Source: Teratosphaeria epicoccoides
Taxonomy: Eukaryota > Ascomycota > Dothideomycetes > Mycosphaerellales > Teratosphaeriaceae
DNA: 64,000 bases
Assembly (NCBI GenBank): GCA_021401465.1
Contig: JADDMT010000068.1
Location: 105,757 to 169,756, forward strand
Direction of reading: 5' to 3'
In this document: positions 54,123 through 64,000 of the stretch, piece by piece
Layout: every line of letters starts with the position of its first letter
How positions within the stretch are numbered: position 1 is the stretch's first letter
Program-made: the position numbers and the translations under genes
The notes under the pieces: model-generated
The model's database searches: none
The model's input: only the letters and a program-made list of their open reading frames with translations
Told to the model about the DNA's origin: nothing

Positions 54123-57100
54123 AGTCGCAGTTCCTCAGGAACCGCTAGACATGCTTAGACAGTAACGGCTAGTAGAAGTTACGCCCTAGGATCATCGTCG
54201 TAGCGTCCTGTCCTAGGTGCCTGTATACTGTAGCGTCATGTACAGACTAAATGCGCTTTGTCCTAAGCATGTCGTTACTTTCGTCCCTAGAGTCCGAGGT
54301 CTCGCCCCTAGGCTGACTGTCGTTTGCTCCTAGGACCTATAGTTTGTCGCGGTATCGCAGGAAGCCCCTCTTGTCGATCTTGTAGTCCCCCGCTTGTAGT
54401 TTTAGCCTCGCTCTAGCTAGTAGCGCCTAGGAGCCGCTCTTTACTACTTTTAACACTGTTGAGTACAGCTCGTCTTTCTCTACTATAGCTGCCTATAAGT
54501 CATTAAGGGTGCCGTCCTAGAACGGCCTAATAGGCTCCTAGTTAGAGGTTACGGAGTTAGCGAATTGCTGTTCGTTCTCTACTATAGTAGTAGGTAGTAG
54601 GCTAGTCGAGGTAATTAGTATGACGTCTCTGCTCTTATCCACAGGGTCCGGCTAACTCTCTATGACTTCTAGGTCTAAAAACCTCTTAAACTGTGATTCC
54701 TTATCTTCTGCCCCTAGCGTGTCCTGTTCTCGTCTCGACAATGCGTCTAGGACTACTCCTTCGGCGCCTAGGCAATATACTAGGGAAAACTAGAATTACG
54801 CGAGAGTCTCATACTACCGTATCTGCTACTCGGACAGCTGTCGCTTAACCATGAAGTACTCCAGGTTTTTATAGTCCGTGAGAATAGTAAAGGGCCTACA
54901 CGACTTCAGCTTAGGGCCCTAGAACTTCAGACTAGATATCACGGCTAGTATCTCCTTGTCGTAGATGTCGTAATTAATCTCCGCCTTATTGAGTTCCTGC
55001 GAGAAGAAGCCTACTAGTCTCTAGACTCCGTTGCTTTCTTGCAGGAGAGCCGCCCCTAACGCAAACCCGCTATAGTTAGTCTCTAAAAAGGTTAGCAGCT
55101 CCAGGTTCTATTAAGAAAGGACTAGCGCTAAACAGAACTTCGCTTTTAGTATTCTAAACGCGGACTCCTCGAGTTCCCCCTAGGAGAACGGTCTGCCCTT
55201 CCCTGTAAGCGCTGTTAAGGGCCTAGCCGTCTTTAAGTAGTTCAGGATGAACATCCTGTAGTAGTTAGCGAAGCCGAGGAATCTACGGACTTCCTTTTGT
55301 GTTTTTGGCCGCTCCTAGTTACGCACGGCCTCTACCTTTTCTAGCTCGGTCCCTATGCCTTTTCCATTAGCATGGATTATGAACCCTAGGTACTTGATAT
55401 CCTTTTTGGCAAACTCGCTCTTCCTGGGGTTAAGGTAGAGGCCCCTGTCCTAGAGCTTCTAGAGTACTCGCGTTACTTTAGTGAAATAGTCTTCTCGCGA
55501 ACTACTGCTATATATGATAATGTCGTCCATGTACGCAGAGGCGTAGTCGTCTAATTCCTCGCGTAGTAGTGTGTTAATATATCGTTAGAACGTTGCTAGA
55601 GCCCCAGATAAACTGAACGGACATACTAGCCATTCAAATGAACTAAACCTCGTGCGAAAGGCTGTCTTGTACTCATGGCCTTTCGCTATGCGGATTTAGT
55701 AGAAGGCTGACACTACGTCTACCTTAGTAAGCTACTAGGCGCCCGTGAGGTTCCTCAAGGTCTCTAGTATTAACAGGAGGGAGTACCTATCTTGCTTTGT
55801 AATCGCGTTAAGGGCGCGGTAATCGTAGTAGAACTAGAGCCCTCCTCCTAGCTTCCGGACAAAAAGCATAGGAGCTGTAGCCTCTAAGTTAGTAGGCTAA
55901 ATGAATCCCTTCCCTAATAGTTCGTCTAAGGACTTCCTTAAAACAAGTAGTTCCTCCTTCGACATGCTATACAGGGGTCCCTACAGCAGAGCTAGTTAGG
56001 ATCTGTCTAGTCCTTCGCGGAGTTCGATACGGTAGTTAATGCTAGGGCGGTGTAGCGCTAATTTTTCCGCTTCTTAGCAGCAGAACAGCGGAGCTATGTG
56101 CTAAAGCTCTAGAGGTAGCGCCTTTCTTAACTCGTCTAGCGTCGGATATTCCTTTGCCTTTAAGGCCTCCGCGACATCCGCTGTTACGGTCGCACATACG
56201 CGGGTAAAGTTCCCGCGGTCCTCGTATTCTCGGTAGTTCTGTCCTTCGTCTATCTACTGTCCCGCTCTCCTATGCTAATACCGACGCCTTTCTAGCGCGG
56301 TCCGCACTTTATTGTGAGCCTTCTAGGGGTTCCCTAGTATTAGGGGGAAGGCTAGATCCTTTACTACGTATGCGTATACTAGTTGCTAGAACCTCTTAAT
56401 TTCCATCCGGAAGGCGACTACTCCTTCTACCGCGGAGTCTCGCATCGACGCTGTTACGCCCCTCGCTATGCGTGACTCTTTGCTTATTAAGCTTAAGCCG
56501 AGACCTTTTACTAGGTCTCTGTTAATCGTAGCGTAGCATTAGCACCCCTTATCGATAAGAGCAAATGTCCTGGTATTATTTGCTAGGACTATATTAGTAT
56601 AAATCAGGTTCCTGTCCATAGATCCCTTAAATCTCTCCTATCCTTCTGCTAATGTCTCTGTTACTCCTGCTTCCTAACTCTAAGCGGGAGTTAATCTTTT
56701 CCCGAGTTTTTCCTCCTAGGTTCCTCTGCTATTCTATCGTCCTCTAGCAATAGCGACACTCTAGTTATGTTAATCTAGGCTAGGGGTATGGCTAAGGCGT
56801 AGGGACACCCCTTAACTTAGTGTCTAGACACTTTGTAGTAGTAGCACAGGTTATTCTCCTAGCGTTTCTCTCTCTCTGTAGCGTCTACCTATTTGGCGCG
56901 TCGTTTCCCCCCGCTGTTTTGTCAGGGTCCTTTGCTGTCATATCGGTCTCCTATAGTATGAGTTAGTGCTATGACCATATCCCTATCCGCGTCTATTTAG
57001 GATCCGACCCTAGGGTTAGGCACCTATATGGCAGCTATAGGAATACCTTCGGAGTCCTTGTTCTTTTCTCTTAACTACCTCCTATAGGCCGCCTTGAACT

Positions 57101-57896
57101 AGTCGGTTACCTCGGAGTTTGTCATGACCCTTTCGACCTCCTCTGTAAACGCGTAGTAGTCCCCCTTGTCTCTTACGTTTGCCATGTACATCCTAGCAGG
57201 ATTCGAAAACAAATTCTTGAGGTATCTAATCTTCGCGTCATCTGTCTACTAGTCCCCTCCTGCTAACAGCAGGAGTTCGTCGAATTCTAGCTAGTGCTCG
57301 TGCTATGGCTAGCCTGCTACGTGTTAGAGGTTCGTAAGCTGTTCTAGAGCTTTCGCTGTCTTGTTACTATCCGCGAACATGGCCTCGAGTTACGTGAGGA
57401 AAGCTTCAGGGTCCTTCGCCCTATCTAGGCCTCCTTTCTCCCAGAAATGGCGCATCTAGGCGCGCTAGCGAGCAGGGAGGGTGTCGTAGATTGTGTTCTA
57501 GTAATAATCTACGCCTATTAGGGGTTGTATCCTAGAGCGCGCCCTAAGCGAACTCCTAATACAGAGCAGGTAATCCCTAAATGATTTGGCTCTTCTGTCT
57601 AACGTTAGTAGCCTCTACTTCCGGGGTCCTGTTAGTTCTATGACAGAGTTTGCACGCGTTGCTACGGCTAGCGCGTCTGCGAGAGTCTTTAGTAGCTCCT
57701 CTGACAGGACGCCTAGGTTTTGTCGCTATTAGGACTCTAATTCATTTAGCGCGGCCTACGTGGCTGTAAGCTCGGCCATAATTTGCTGTTACTAGGTATG
57801 CATTCCCTCGACGACACGGCGCATTTCTGCTAACGCTTCCTTGTTTGTAGATCCTTCAGACACTAGGGTTGATTAGCTAGGAGACGGCCTTTCTAT
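54123..57896 (-). pseudogene. D3 gag-pol main part, start lost
   Basis: The minus-strand frame begins at 57896, where ATG has become ATA. It runs through gag, protease (near 56560), RT (near 55380-55980, YIDD near 55530), RNase H and the start of integrase, to 54123. It is colinear with D1 21710-25971. It carries more stops than D2. The missing C-terminal part is found rearranged to its left (50472-53112). Confidence 0.88.
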
Positions 57897-57917
57897 GGTG
57901 AAATTGATCGTACTTAA

Positions 57918-58093
57918 TGTCATGGGTAAACGGCGTATACACAGGGGTTCATGTAGTATTTAACAAGTACGATAGGGAGAGAGGGACTATCTGCTAGTTG
58001 TCTAGTCTTTTATGGCCGGCCTCGTCAGGGGTCGCGTCGCGTACCGCGTATAGGCCCTAGCCTGTGCTAAGACTCAGGGCCTCGCCCTTCATA
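57918..58093 (-). repeat. D3 5' LTR (176 bp) with 14-bp insertion
   Basis: This is the D LTR in minus orientation, 14 bp longer than the other copies because of GTCGCGTACCGCGT-type CpG-rich sequence in the 5' part near 58045. The sense TATA box reads CCATAAAAGAC. It borders B3 RNase H sequence; ATGCT (58094-58098) would be the target duplication. Confidence 0.88.
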
Positions 58094-59386
58094 ATGCTTA
58101 AGTTAACTAGGACCGAGTAGACGACTACAGCTAGTCGCCTACTACTCGAGGAAATTGTCTAGACCTAAACTCCGTTATGACGTCTACAACAAAGAACTTC
58201 TAGCTATAGTAGACGCCTACAAGGCCTAGCGAGTCTATTTAGAAGGTTCTAAGCACTAGGTCACAGTCTACACTAACTATGAGAACTTGTAATACTTCAT
58301 GACGACGAAAGAGTTAAACTAACGACAGGTTTAGTAGAGTAAGGAACTCTCTAGTTTTAACTGCAAGATCGTCTATCGCAAGGGGACCGATAACGCACGC
58401 GCTAATGCACTTAGCCGCCAGACTAACTACATGAAGGGCGTAAAGCAGGAGAAACACGCTATTCTCTAGGAAAATAGCAATAGCACGCTAGGAGTTAACT
58501 AACTCGTAGCTATGACTATTACATAGACTAGTAGATTTTAGGATGACCTGAAGAACGCGCTAGTCTACGACCTAACTACACTCGCTGTCCGCGACGACAT
58601 TAATAGACAGGAGGATTAGGAAGACAAAGACAGAATCCTTCTGTTTCAAGGATTAGTATACATGCTAACGTCTTTATAATCAGAGCTACTACGCCTCTAA
58701 CATAACATACCTTAGGCAGGACACCTAGGAGTGTCTAAAATGAAGCAAATTCTCTGACAAGAATATTACTTCCCTAGGATAGGCAAGGTAATCGAGGACT
58801 ACGTCTGTTAATATGTAACTTGCTAACGAAGTAAGCATGACTGTCACAAACCGTATAGGCTACTACGACTACTTAAGGTACCTTAACGGCCATGGGAATC
58901 GCTCGCTATAGACTTTATCGTCAAACTACTATAATCGAGAGAACCCGCTACTAATGAGTTCTTTAACAGGATCATGGTAGTAGTCGACTAATTCACTAAG
59001 TTTAGGAAGTTTATCCCTTACTACGAAGACTTCAAGACTAAAGATATCGCGCATGTCTTCATTAAATAGGTAGTAGCACTACACGGCATGCTATAGGACC
59101 TAGTAACAGATCGAGGATCCGTGTTTACCTCTAACTTCTAGAGAGCCCTAATAAGACAATTCTAGGTTAAACATCAACTAAGTACTTCCTTCTACCCTTA
59201 GACGGATAGACAGACAGAACGTCTTAATTAGACGTTAGAATAGTACCTTTAATCCTACGTGAATAGGGACTAGAACAACTAGGTAGAGTTGTTGCTAATA
59301 GCACAGCTCGCGTATAATAGTACGCTAGCAGAGTCGACAGGACTCTCGCCATTTCAGATGGCATATAGATTAGCTATAGAAGACAT
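58094..59386 (+). pseudogene. B3: family B pol fragment (RNase H and integrase)
   Basis: It is colinear with B2 about 40306-40555 plus 47694-48735 and shows the undisturbed D2 target site near 58340. It includes the RNase H end, the integrase zinc-binding region (near 58720-58860) and most of the integrase core (TDRGSVF near 59108, TDRQTERL near 59205). D3 interrupts it on the left and A4 on the right (duplication ACATT, 59382-59386). Stops are denser than in B2. Confidence 0.88.
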
Positions 59387-59746
59387 TGATATAGATGTAT
59401 ATGCTATATGATATGAAAATATCTCGCAGTGTGACAGAGTAATCCGACCTTTTAGTAGGTACAAGACAGCGCTGCTTTCTGCTTATTACAGAGGTAGCGC
59501 TAAGGGTGCTTATAACCCCCGACGCTCCTTAATTAGGGAAAGCATGTCCAAGCCTAACCCCGTAGGGGTACCGTAGGGTCAGCGACGTAGGGGCGTCCTA
59601 CGTCGACAACTGATCCTACTCGGACGACATACAAGCTAACGTATGTACGAAGGACCCCCTTGCCATATGTAGCAGGGTCACTACATGCTAAGGGCGGCTA
59701 TTAGAACCTATGCGGTTCTAATGGCCCCCTAGTATCAACCGTATCA
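59387..59746 (-). repeat. A4 3' LTR (360 bp)
   Basis: This is the A LTR in reverse orientation with both ends intact (TGATATAG...CCGTATCA on the plus strand). ACATT at 59382-59386 is the left target duplication. The purine tract appears just inside as CTGCCCCTCCTCC on the plus strand. Confidence 0.94.
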
Positions 59747-60381
59747 CTGCCCCTCCTCCTATGAGGATGTCCCTAGCCTTACCGAGTAACGCACGCGGAA
59801 CATATAGGGTACGGGATGTAGCACGCTTACACTACGCAAGGGTAAATAGGTAGATAGCCTACGTAACATGTGTCATGCGTACACCTTAACACCTTCGTAG
59901 CGAGTGCGGGGCGGAGGCTACTAACTCGGGCGGGTTTTAATCTGTTACATGTTAGGCGGCTTCATAACACCTTCGCTTTACATGCAGATCGAGATATCAG
60001 GAAACCACGAGTACGTACTTTAGTTAATCCTTGAAATTATAGGGCGAGCATGCGCGCCGGCCTTGCCAAGTAGCTTGGCCGTCCCTATTTCGTCGTGACC
60101 GTGAAGAACGTGTCGCAGAACCTTAGGGTAGTAGGAAAGTGCGCGGATACTCTACGCGCGCTACTCAAAACAGCAGGAGCGCGCTCCTAGCGCGGGCCTC
60201 GCTACATTTCCATGCTAGTAGGCTAGCACGAGTGCGGTTAGCGCACATGCGTGACAGCCGCGTTATCTGTTATTACATCATTCGGTCCCCTTGTAAGTTA
60301 ACTAAAGGCAGGTACTCTGCGCATGTAGTTCGAGTTACTAGCTCAACAGTTGCAGTAGGCAACAGGGGGGCTATCAGAGGG

Positions 60382-60389
60382 TATAAAAA
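60382..60389 (+). promoter_or_regulatory. TATA box of the A4 antisense gene
   Basis: TATAAAAA lies 156-163 bp upstream of the ATG at 60545, within the non-coding block 59747-60544. A CTCCTTCTTCTTT pyrimidine tract lies between the box and the start (near 60490). The upstream block also holds GC-rich inverted repeats such as GAGCGCGCTC near 60177. Confidence 0.65.
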
Positions 60390-60544
60390 CCTCGTCGCTT
60401 CCTAAACTTTCCTGTTCTAAGACACTAACATCGACCTCCGCTCCTACTTCGCTTAGCTTGCGCCTCGCCGTGTCTGCAGGTCTGTACTAGAGCTCCTTCT
60501 TCTTTAATCAATCAATCAAGATCAATTCACCCGTCTTAGCTATA

Positions 60545-62041
60545 ATGGCTCATGTGCTACAGACTAAGTTCGACGCTACTCGCTCTGCCCGCAATTGTCG
60601 CTTGTGTCGACGATGCCTTGACAACCTTAGTAGCTAAGCTGCACACATCTCTCCTCCGCGTGTTAGTAAGGCGTCCCCTACCCGCGAGGTATGCGTGACT
60701 AGTACTAACCGAAGCGTAGCCGAGATCTACGTCAGCAGGTTTAATAAGGGCGGTGTCTACCGCAATTATGTCAACTATAATGGCAAGCATCAAAAATGCC
60801 AAGACCTCCCTAAAGAGGTGTATGGCAAGTACAACTAGCTCTGCCGTAACATCGATGACTTCTAGAGTACACGCGACGAGGGGATTGCTAAAGGCACTCC
60901 GACTATGAACAGGCTACAGGCTAAGTACCGCGAGGCACTTACCTACCTGCTTAGCGCCCTCTTGTGCTTTACCGCGACTGCTAACCGTTCTCACGGCAGT
61001 GTTCACTTCGACTCTCTGCTAACAGGCGAAAACGTTTGTCTAGGTCTAATCGCAGATTTAGTCTAGAAGATCTTGAAGGTACTAACTATTAGGGTCGAGA
61101 CCTTCGCCATAGTACGTATATAGTGCGGGTGCCCTCTAAGTATGAATGCTGACTTTCTCCGCTAGGCTAACGTTAGCGTCGAGAAATATCCGACTAGCTG
61201 TCAGCGTTAGCAACTCGGGGCCCTTGCCTCTATTAACGATGACTTTAAGACGCGGATAATCCGCAAGAAGGTCATCAAGCAATTCACCGCTCCCGCCACT
61301 AAGGCTACGCCCTAGCGCCATACCGAGAGACAGCCTGCCTCTAAGCTAGTCCCGAGGACTAAGCCGTAAGTTACTTACTCGAATCCTGTCGCGTGCGTAT
61401 AGCTAACACATTGTAGTGTCGCCGCCTACGCCGCCTCGACGCTACTGTCTAAGAAGAAGAAGAGGGCTAGGGCCGAAATTAAGGTCAGCGACAAGGAAGC
61501 CGAGCCTTCCCCGCTTGCGACCCGTACTGCGTCTGTTAAGACGCTAAGGCACAAGCCTCTAGGCCAGATCTTTGAGGATGAGGAGGATAACGACGTCTAG
61601 GATACCTTCGGTCCTAACGTAATCCCTTCGCGCCGTAGTGTCACCGCACTAGTTGCGCCTGAGGGAGACACTAAGTCCGATGATGTAGTCGACACTTGTG
61701 TCAAGAAGCGCAAGATGATCTCGAGGGCTAAGCGCGACAGCCGCAAGCGCGCTCGAGTCTCTTCGCCTTCTGATGCTAAGGATGAGGTAGTCGTCGCGAC
61801 TAGGCGCGGTAAGGGTGTCGCTAGTTCTCTAGCTACTATAGGCTCTGAAAACGAGCTCCCTCGCAACCTACTAAAGAAGAAGATGCCGGCCTCTCTTCAT
61901 GGCGTTGCTACCCCCGTTACTCATGGTCGCTTCGGGGTGTTTAGTAGACCCTATGTAGGTAGGTAGTCCCTAGCGGACCGTAACAAGAAAGACTCTCCTG
62001 CTTTAGGTTCGGTTAGGAAGCCCCTAACTAGTAGTCGCTAA
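60545..62041 (+). pseudogene. A4 antisense accessory gene (498 codons, twelve internal stops)
   Basis: It runs from ATG at 60545 to TAA at 62039-62041. I read through all 499 codons: the frame never shifts, and the twelve internal stops are TAG or TAA where Trp, Gln or Arg would stand. The N terminus holds CRLCRRCLDNL and, later, KCQDL and LCRNIDDF; some Cys of the A2 version read Ser or Tyr here. Residues ~300-330 have a KKKKRAR run and ~395-415 KKRKMISRAKRDSRKRAR, both NLS-like. It faces the A4 pol stop with a 65-bp gap. Confidence 0.8.
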
Positions 62042-62106
62042 GCATTAGCTACGAAGCTAATCCGAGCATGTCTCTTGTTCTTCTTAGGTTTATTCTAGGT
62101 ATGCCT

Positions 62107-63873
62107 TTAGGCATCAATGATGTATGAGTAGGGCGTTTGCTTCTCGTTGTTACTTCGCGCGTTATGCGCTACATACACGTGTTAAGAATTCTGCTCTAGA
62201 ACCCTCATCTTCCTACGAATTGACCTTCTTAAGCCCTGCTTACGCCTCCTCCGCTCTTCGAATTCACGAATAGCTTCTAGAGCGTTCTTGTAGTCTTCGG
62301 CCGGAACCCATTATGTGTACTTAGGTAGGTATCCTTTCTTTTTCACTAGATAGTGCGTTACGCCCTTGCGCCACATACTGTCCTTAATACCCTCGACTTC
62401 CTACTCTTCGTTCTCTTCTGCTACTAGCATCGGGTCCGCGGGCTCTTTGCCCTCGCGCTGTACCTATAGTTCGAGTAGAGATACATAGAAGACATTGTGC
62501 ACACAATACGACGATAGCAACGATAGCTAGTATGCCTGCGAGCCTATCGCGTCGCGTATCCGGAAGGGTCCGACAAACCTTGGCGTTATCTTCTTGCTTA
62601 GAAGTTTCAGCTTGAGATTCTTCGTCGACAGCAACACCTTCGTACTAACTACGTACTACATCGGTTTAGCATAGGCGTTATTATGTTTAATCTAGGATTC
62701 TGAGGCCTTTTTCTAGTGTTCTATTAGCACCGAATGTACCTCGCGCATACGCCGCGCTAATTCCGCGGCGGCCGGCACCCTCTCCTCAGAAGACTCGTCC
62801 CGAGGCGGTTCTAGGTGTATTTCCGGATTAAAGCCATGAAGAATCTGAAATGGCGACATGCGCATAGTAGTATACACGCTGTTATTGACTGCAAATTCCG
62901 CCATAGGAATTGCGTCGGCCTAGGCATCCTGGTTCTTAGCGTAGTAGCACCGAAGGTACTACTTAAGAGGCTAGTTCATACGTTTAGTCTAACTATTAGT
63001 CTGTAGATAGAATGCTGTACTTAGGTAGTGCTTAACACGCGCCTCAAACACAAATTCTTGCTAGTATTTACTAGTAAAGACAGAACCTCGATCTGATAGG
63101 ATACTTCGGGGGATACTAAAGCACTATACAACTTCGTCGCGAAGTAGCCGCGCAAGCTCGCCGCTTGTGCACTTTTTCGTACATAGGATAAAGACATTCA
63201 TCTTCGAGTATCGGTCGACTACTATAAGGACAGCATTAACTACATTGCCTTTCTACTTTGCTAGCGGCAAATCGGTAATAAAATCCATGGTTAAGTCTTG
63301 CTATAGTCTCTCTAGTAGTAGGAGCGCCTAAGCATCGCTATAGGGGCGATAGCGCCGAGATTTGCTAATCTGGCATGTCTAGCAGGATTTGACATAGTCA
63401 GAGACATCCTACTCTAGCGTAGGCTACTAGTATTTACGTCCGAGAAGTGCGTTTGTCTTCTCTACGCCAAAATGGCCCGCGAGTTCATTGTCATGATGAA
63501 TACAGAGGAGCTGCAAACAGAGTGCGTAGTTAGCGGGTACGTAGAGCCTATTGTCAAAGTACTACAAATCGCCCGACTTAGTCTAGTACTTCGAACCGCC
63601 TGCAGTGTCCTAGAGGGCTACACCCTCATTAATCAACTCTAGTTCTCGCTCTTGCAACCGCTAAATAAGTCTCGAGACTTCTTTAAAGGGTTCTTTAGAC
63701 ATTGCATGCTTACCGCATGTAAGCTAGTTAACTACCGCGCGGATCGAGCTAGACACGGTCGCTACAACTGCTAGATAGGAGGCTTTGTTACTAGCGCAGG
63801 CTGTGAGGCCCTATTAGACCTGCAGTCGACCTACAAGAGGAGCTAACGACAGATTACCGCCCTAAACTATAAG
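62107..63873 (-). pseudogene. A4 pol C-terminal part: RNase H end, integrase and chromodomain
   Basis: The minus-strand frame ends TAA at 62107-62109 and is colinear with A2 to about 32450, where the B LTR cuts it. It has the chromodomain near 62270-62400, the integrase core near 62990-63290 and the zinc-binding region near 63360-63500. It lacks the 4-bp insertion of A1. The third acidic integrase residue is Lys as in A1 and A2. Confidence 0.88.
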
Positions 63874-64000
63874 TGTCATAAGGGTAGGTGCCGATAGCAG
63901 GAAGGTGACCAGGTGTTAGACTCGGGAGCTATGAAGAATATCGACAATGGCAGTTGACCTTGTAACTGACTCTCCTCTAAGCAAGAGAGGATTGAATTGA
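63874..64000 (-). repeat. Family B LTR, cut by window end
   Basis: The first 127 bp of a B LTR in the B4 orientation (TGTCATAAGGGTAGG...) are inserted in A4 after AACTATAAG. Whether it is solo or the end of an element cannot be told. Confidence 0.88.

Larger units (their letters stand above)
59387..63873 (-). mobile_element. A4: minus-strand family A element, 3' half
   Basis: On the minus strand: pol C-terminal part, antisense gene, leader and 3' LTR (59387-59746). The right edge at 63873 is an inserted B LTR, beyond which the rest of A4 would lie outside the window. It interrupts B3 integrase. Confidence 0.92.

Noticed and set aside
1..64000. Bacterial or plasmid origin, telomere arrays, rRNA or tRNA genes
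   Set aside because: No ribosome-binding-site-led gene runs, no TTAGGG arrays and no recognisable structural RNA were seen. Chromodomain retrotransposons and RIP point to a filamentous fungus.

Overview
The window looks like a transposon-packed compartment of a filamentous ascomycete (Pezizomycotina-type) nuclear genome. Almost all of it is nested Ty3/Gypsy chromovirus retrotransposons whose frames are full of TAG and TAA at former Trp, Gln and Arg codons. Copies differ from each other almost only by C/T and G/A transitions at CpA and CpG, the footprint of repeat-induced point mutation (RIP). I see no intact host gene, rRNA, tRNA or CRISPR array.

Three chromovirus families, named here A, B and D, account for most of the DNA. 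A has a 360-bp LTR, a full length of about 8.17 kb and a gag-pol frame of about 1,680 codons. B has an LTR of about 460-490 bp and a gag-pol of about 1,760 codons. D has a 162-bp LTR with a TATAAAAG box, spans about 7.1-7.3 kb and has a gag-pol of about 1,765 codons. All encode gag, protease, reverse transcriptase, RNase H, integrase and a C-terminal chromodomain. All leave 5-bp target duplications where both ends survive.

Layout: 1-1892 is the 3' end of an A copy (A0) inside a minus-strand B copy (B4, to 2678), which sits in an A pol fragment (A5, to 4249). 4250-6046 and 14220-18889 are non-repeated, degenerate sequence of unknown origin with several broken frames; A1 (6047-14219, duplication CCGCG) splits one of them. 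D1 (minus, 18890-26154) holds a solo B LTR. A3 (minus, 26155-28144) is a truncated A. B2 (plus, 28145-50471) holds A2 (28770-36938, duplication ATTAC) in gag and D2 (40556-47688, duplication AAGGA) in pol. D2 holds a little-mutated 761-bp element with 242-bp terminal direct repeats (43086-43846, duplication TTAGA). D3 (50472-58093) is a scrambled, partly inverted D copy with a solo A LTR (51703-52062, duplication CTATT). B3 (58094-59386) is a B pol fragment, interrupted by A4 (minus, 59387-63873), which runs into another B LTR at the window end.

The most interesting shared structure is a second, antisense gene between the pol stop and the 3' LTR in every family. It points tail-to-tail at gag-pol with a short fixed gap (65 bp in A, 63 bp in B, 24 bp in D). 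In A it is 498 codons long in three copies of identical length and has its own TATAAAAA box. In D a TATAAAAA box lies upstream in D1 but is deleted in D2. In B it is 183 codons with a Cys cluster and a Lys/Glu-rich coiled-coil. Three families sharing this layout suggests an accessory antisense protein as a standing part of these elements.
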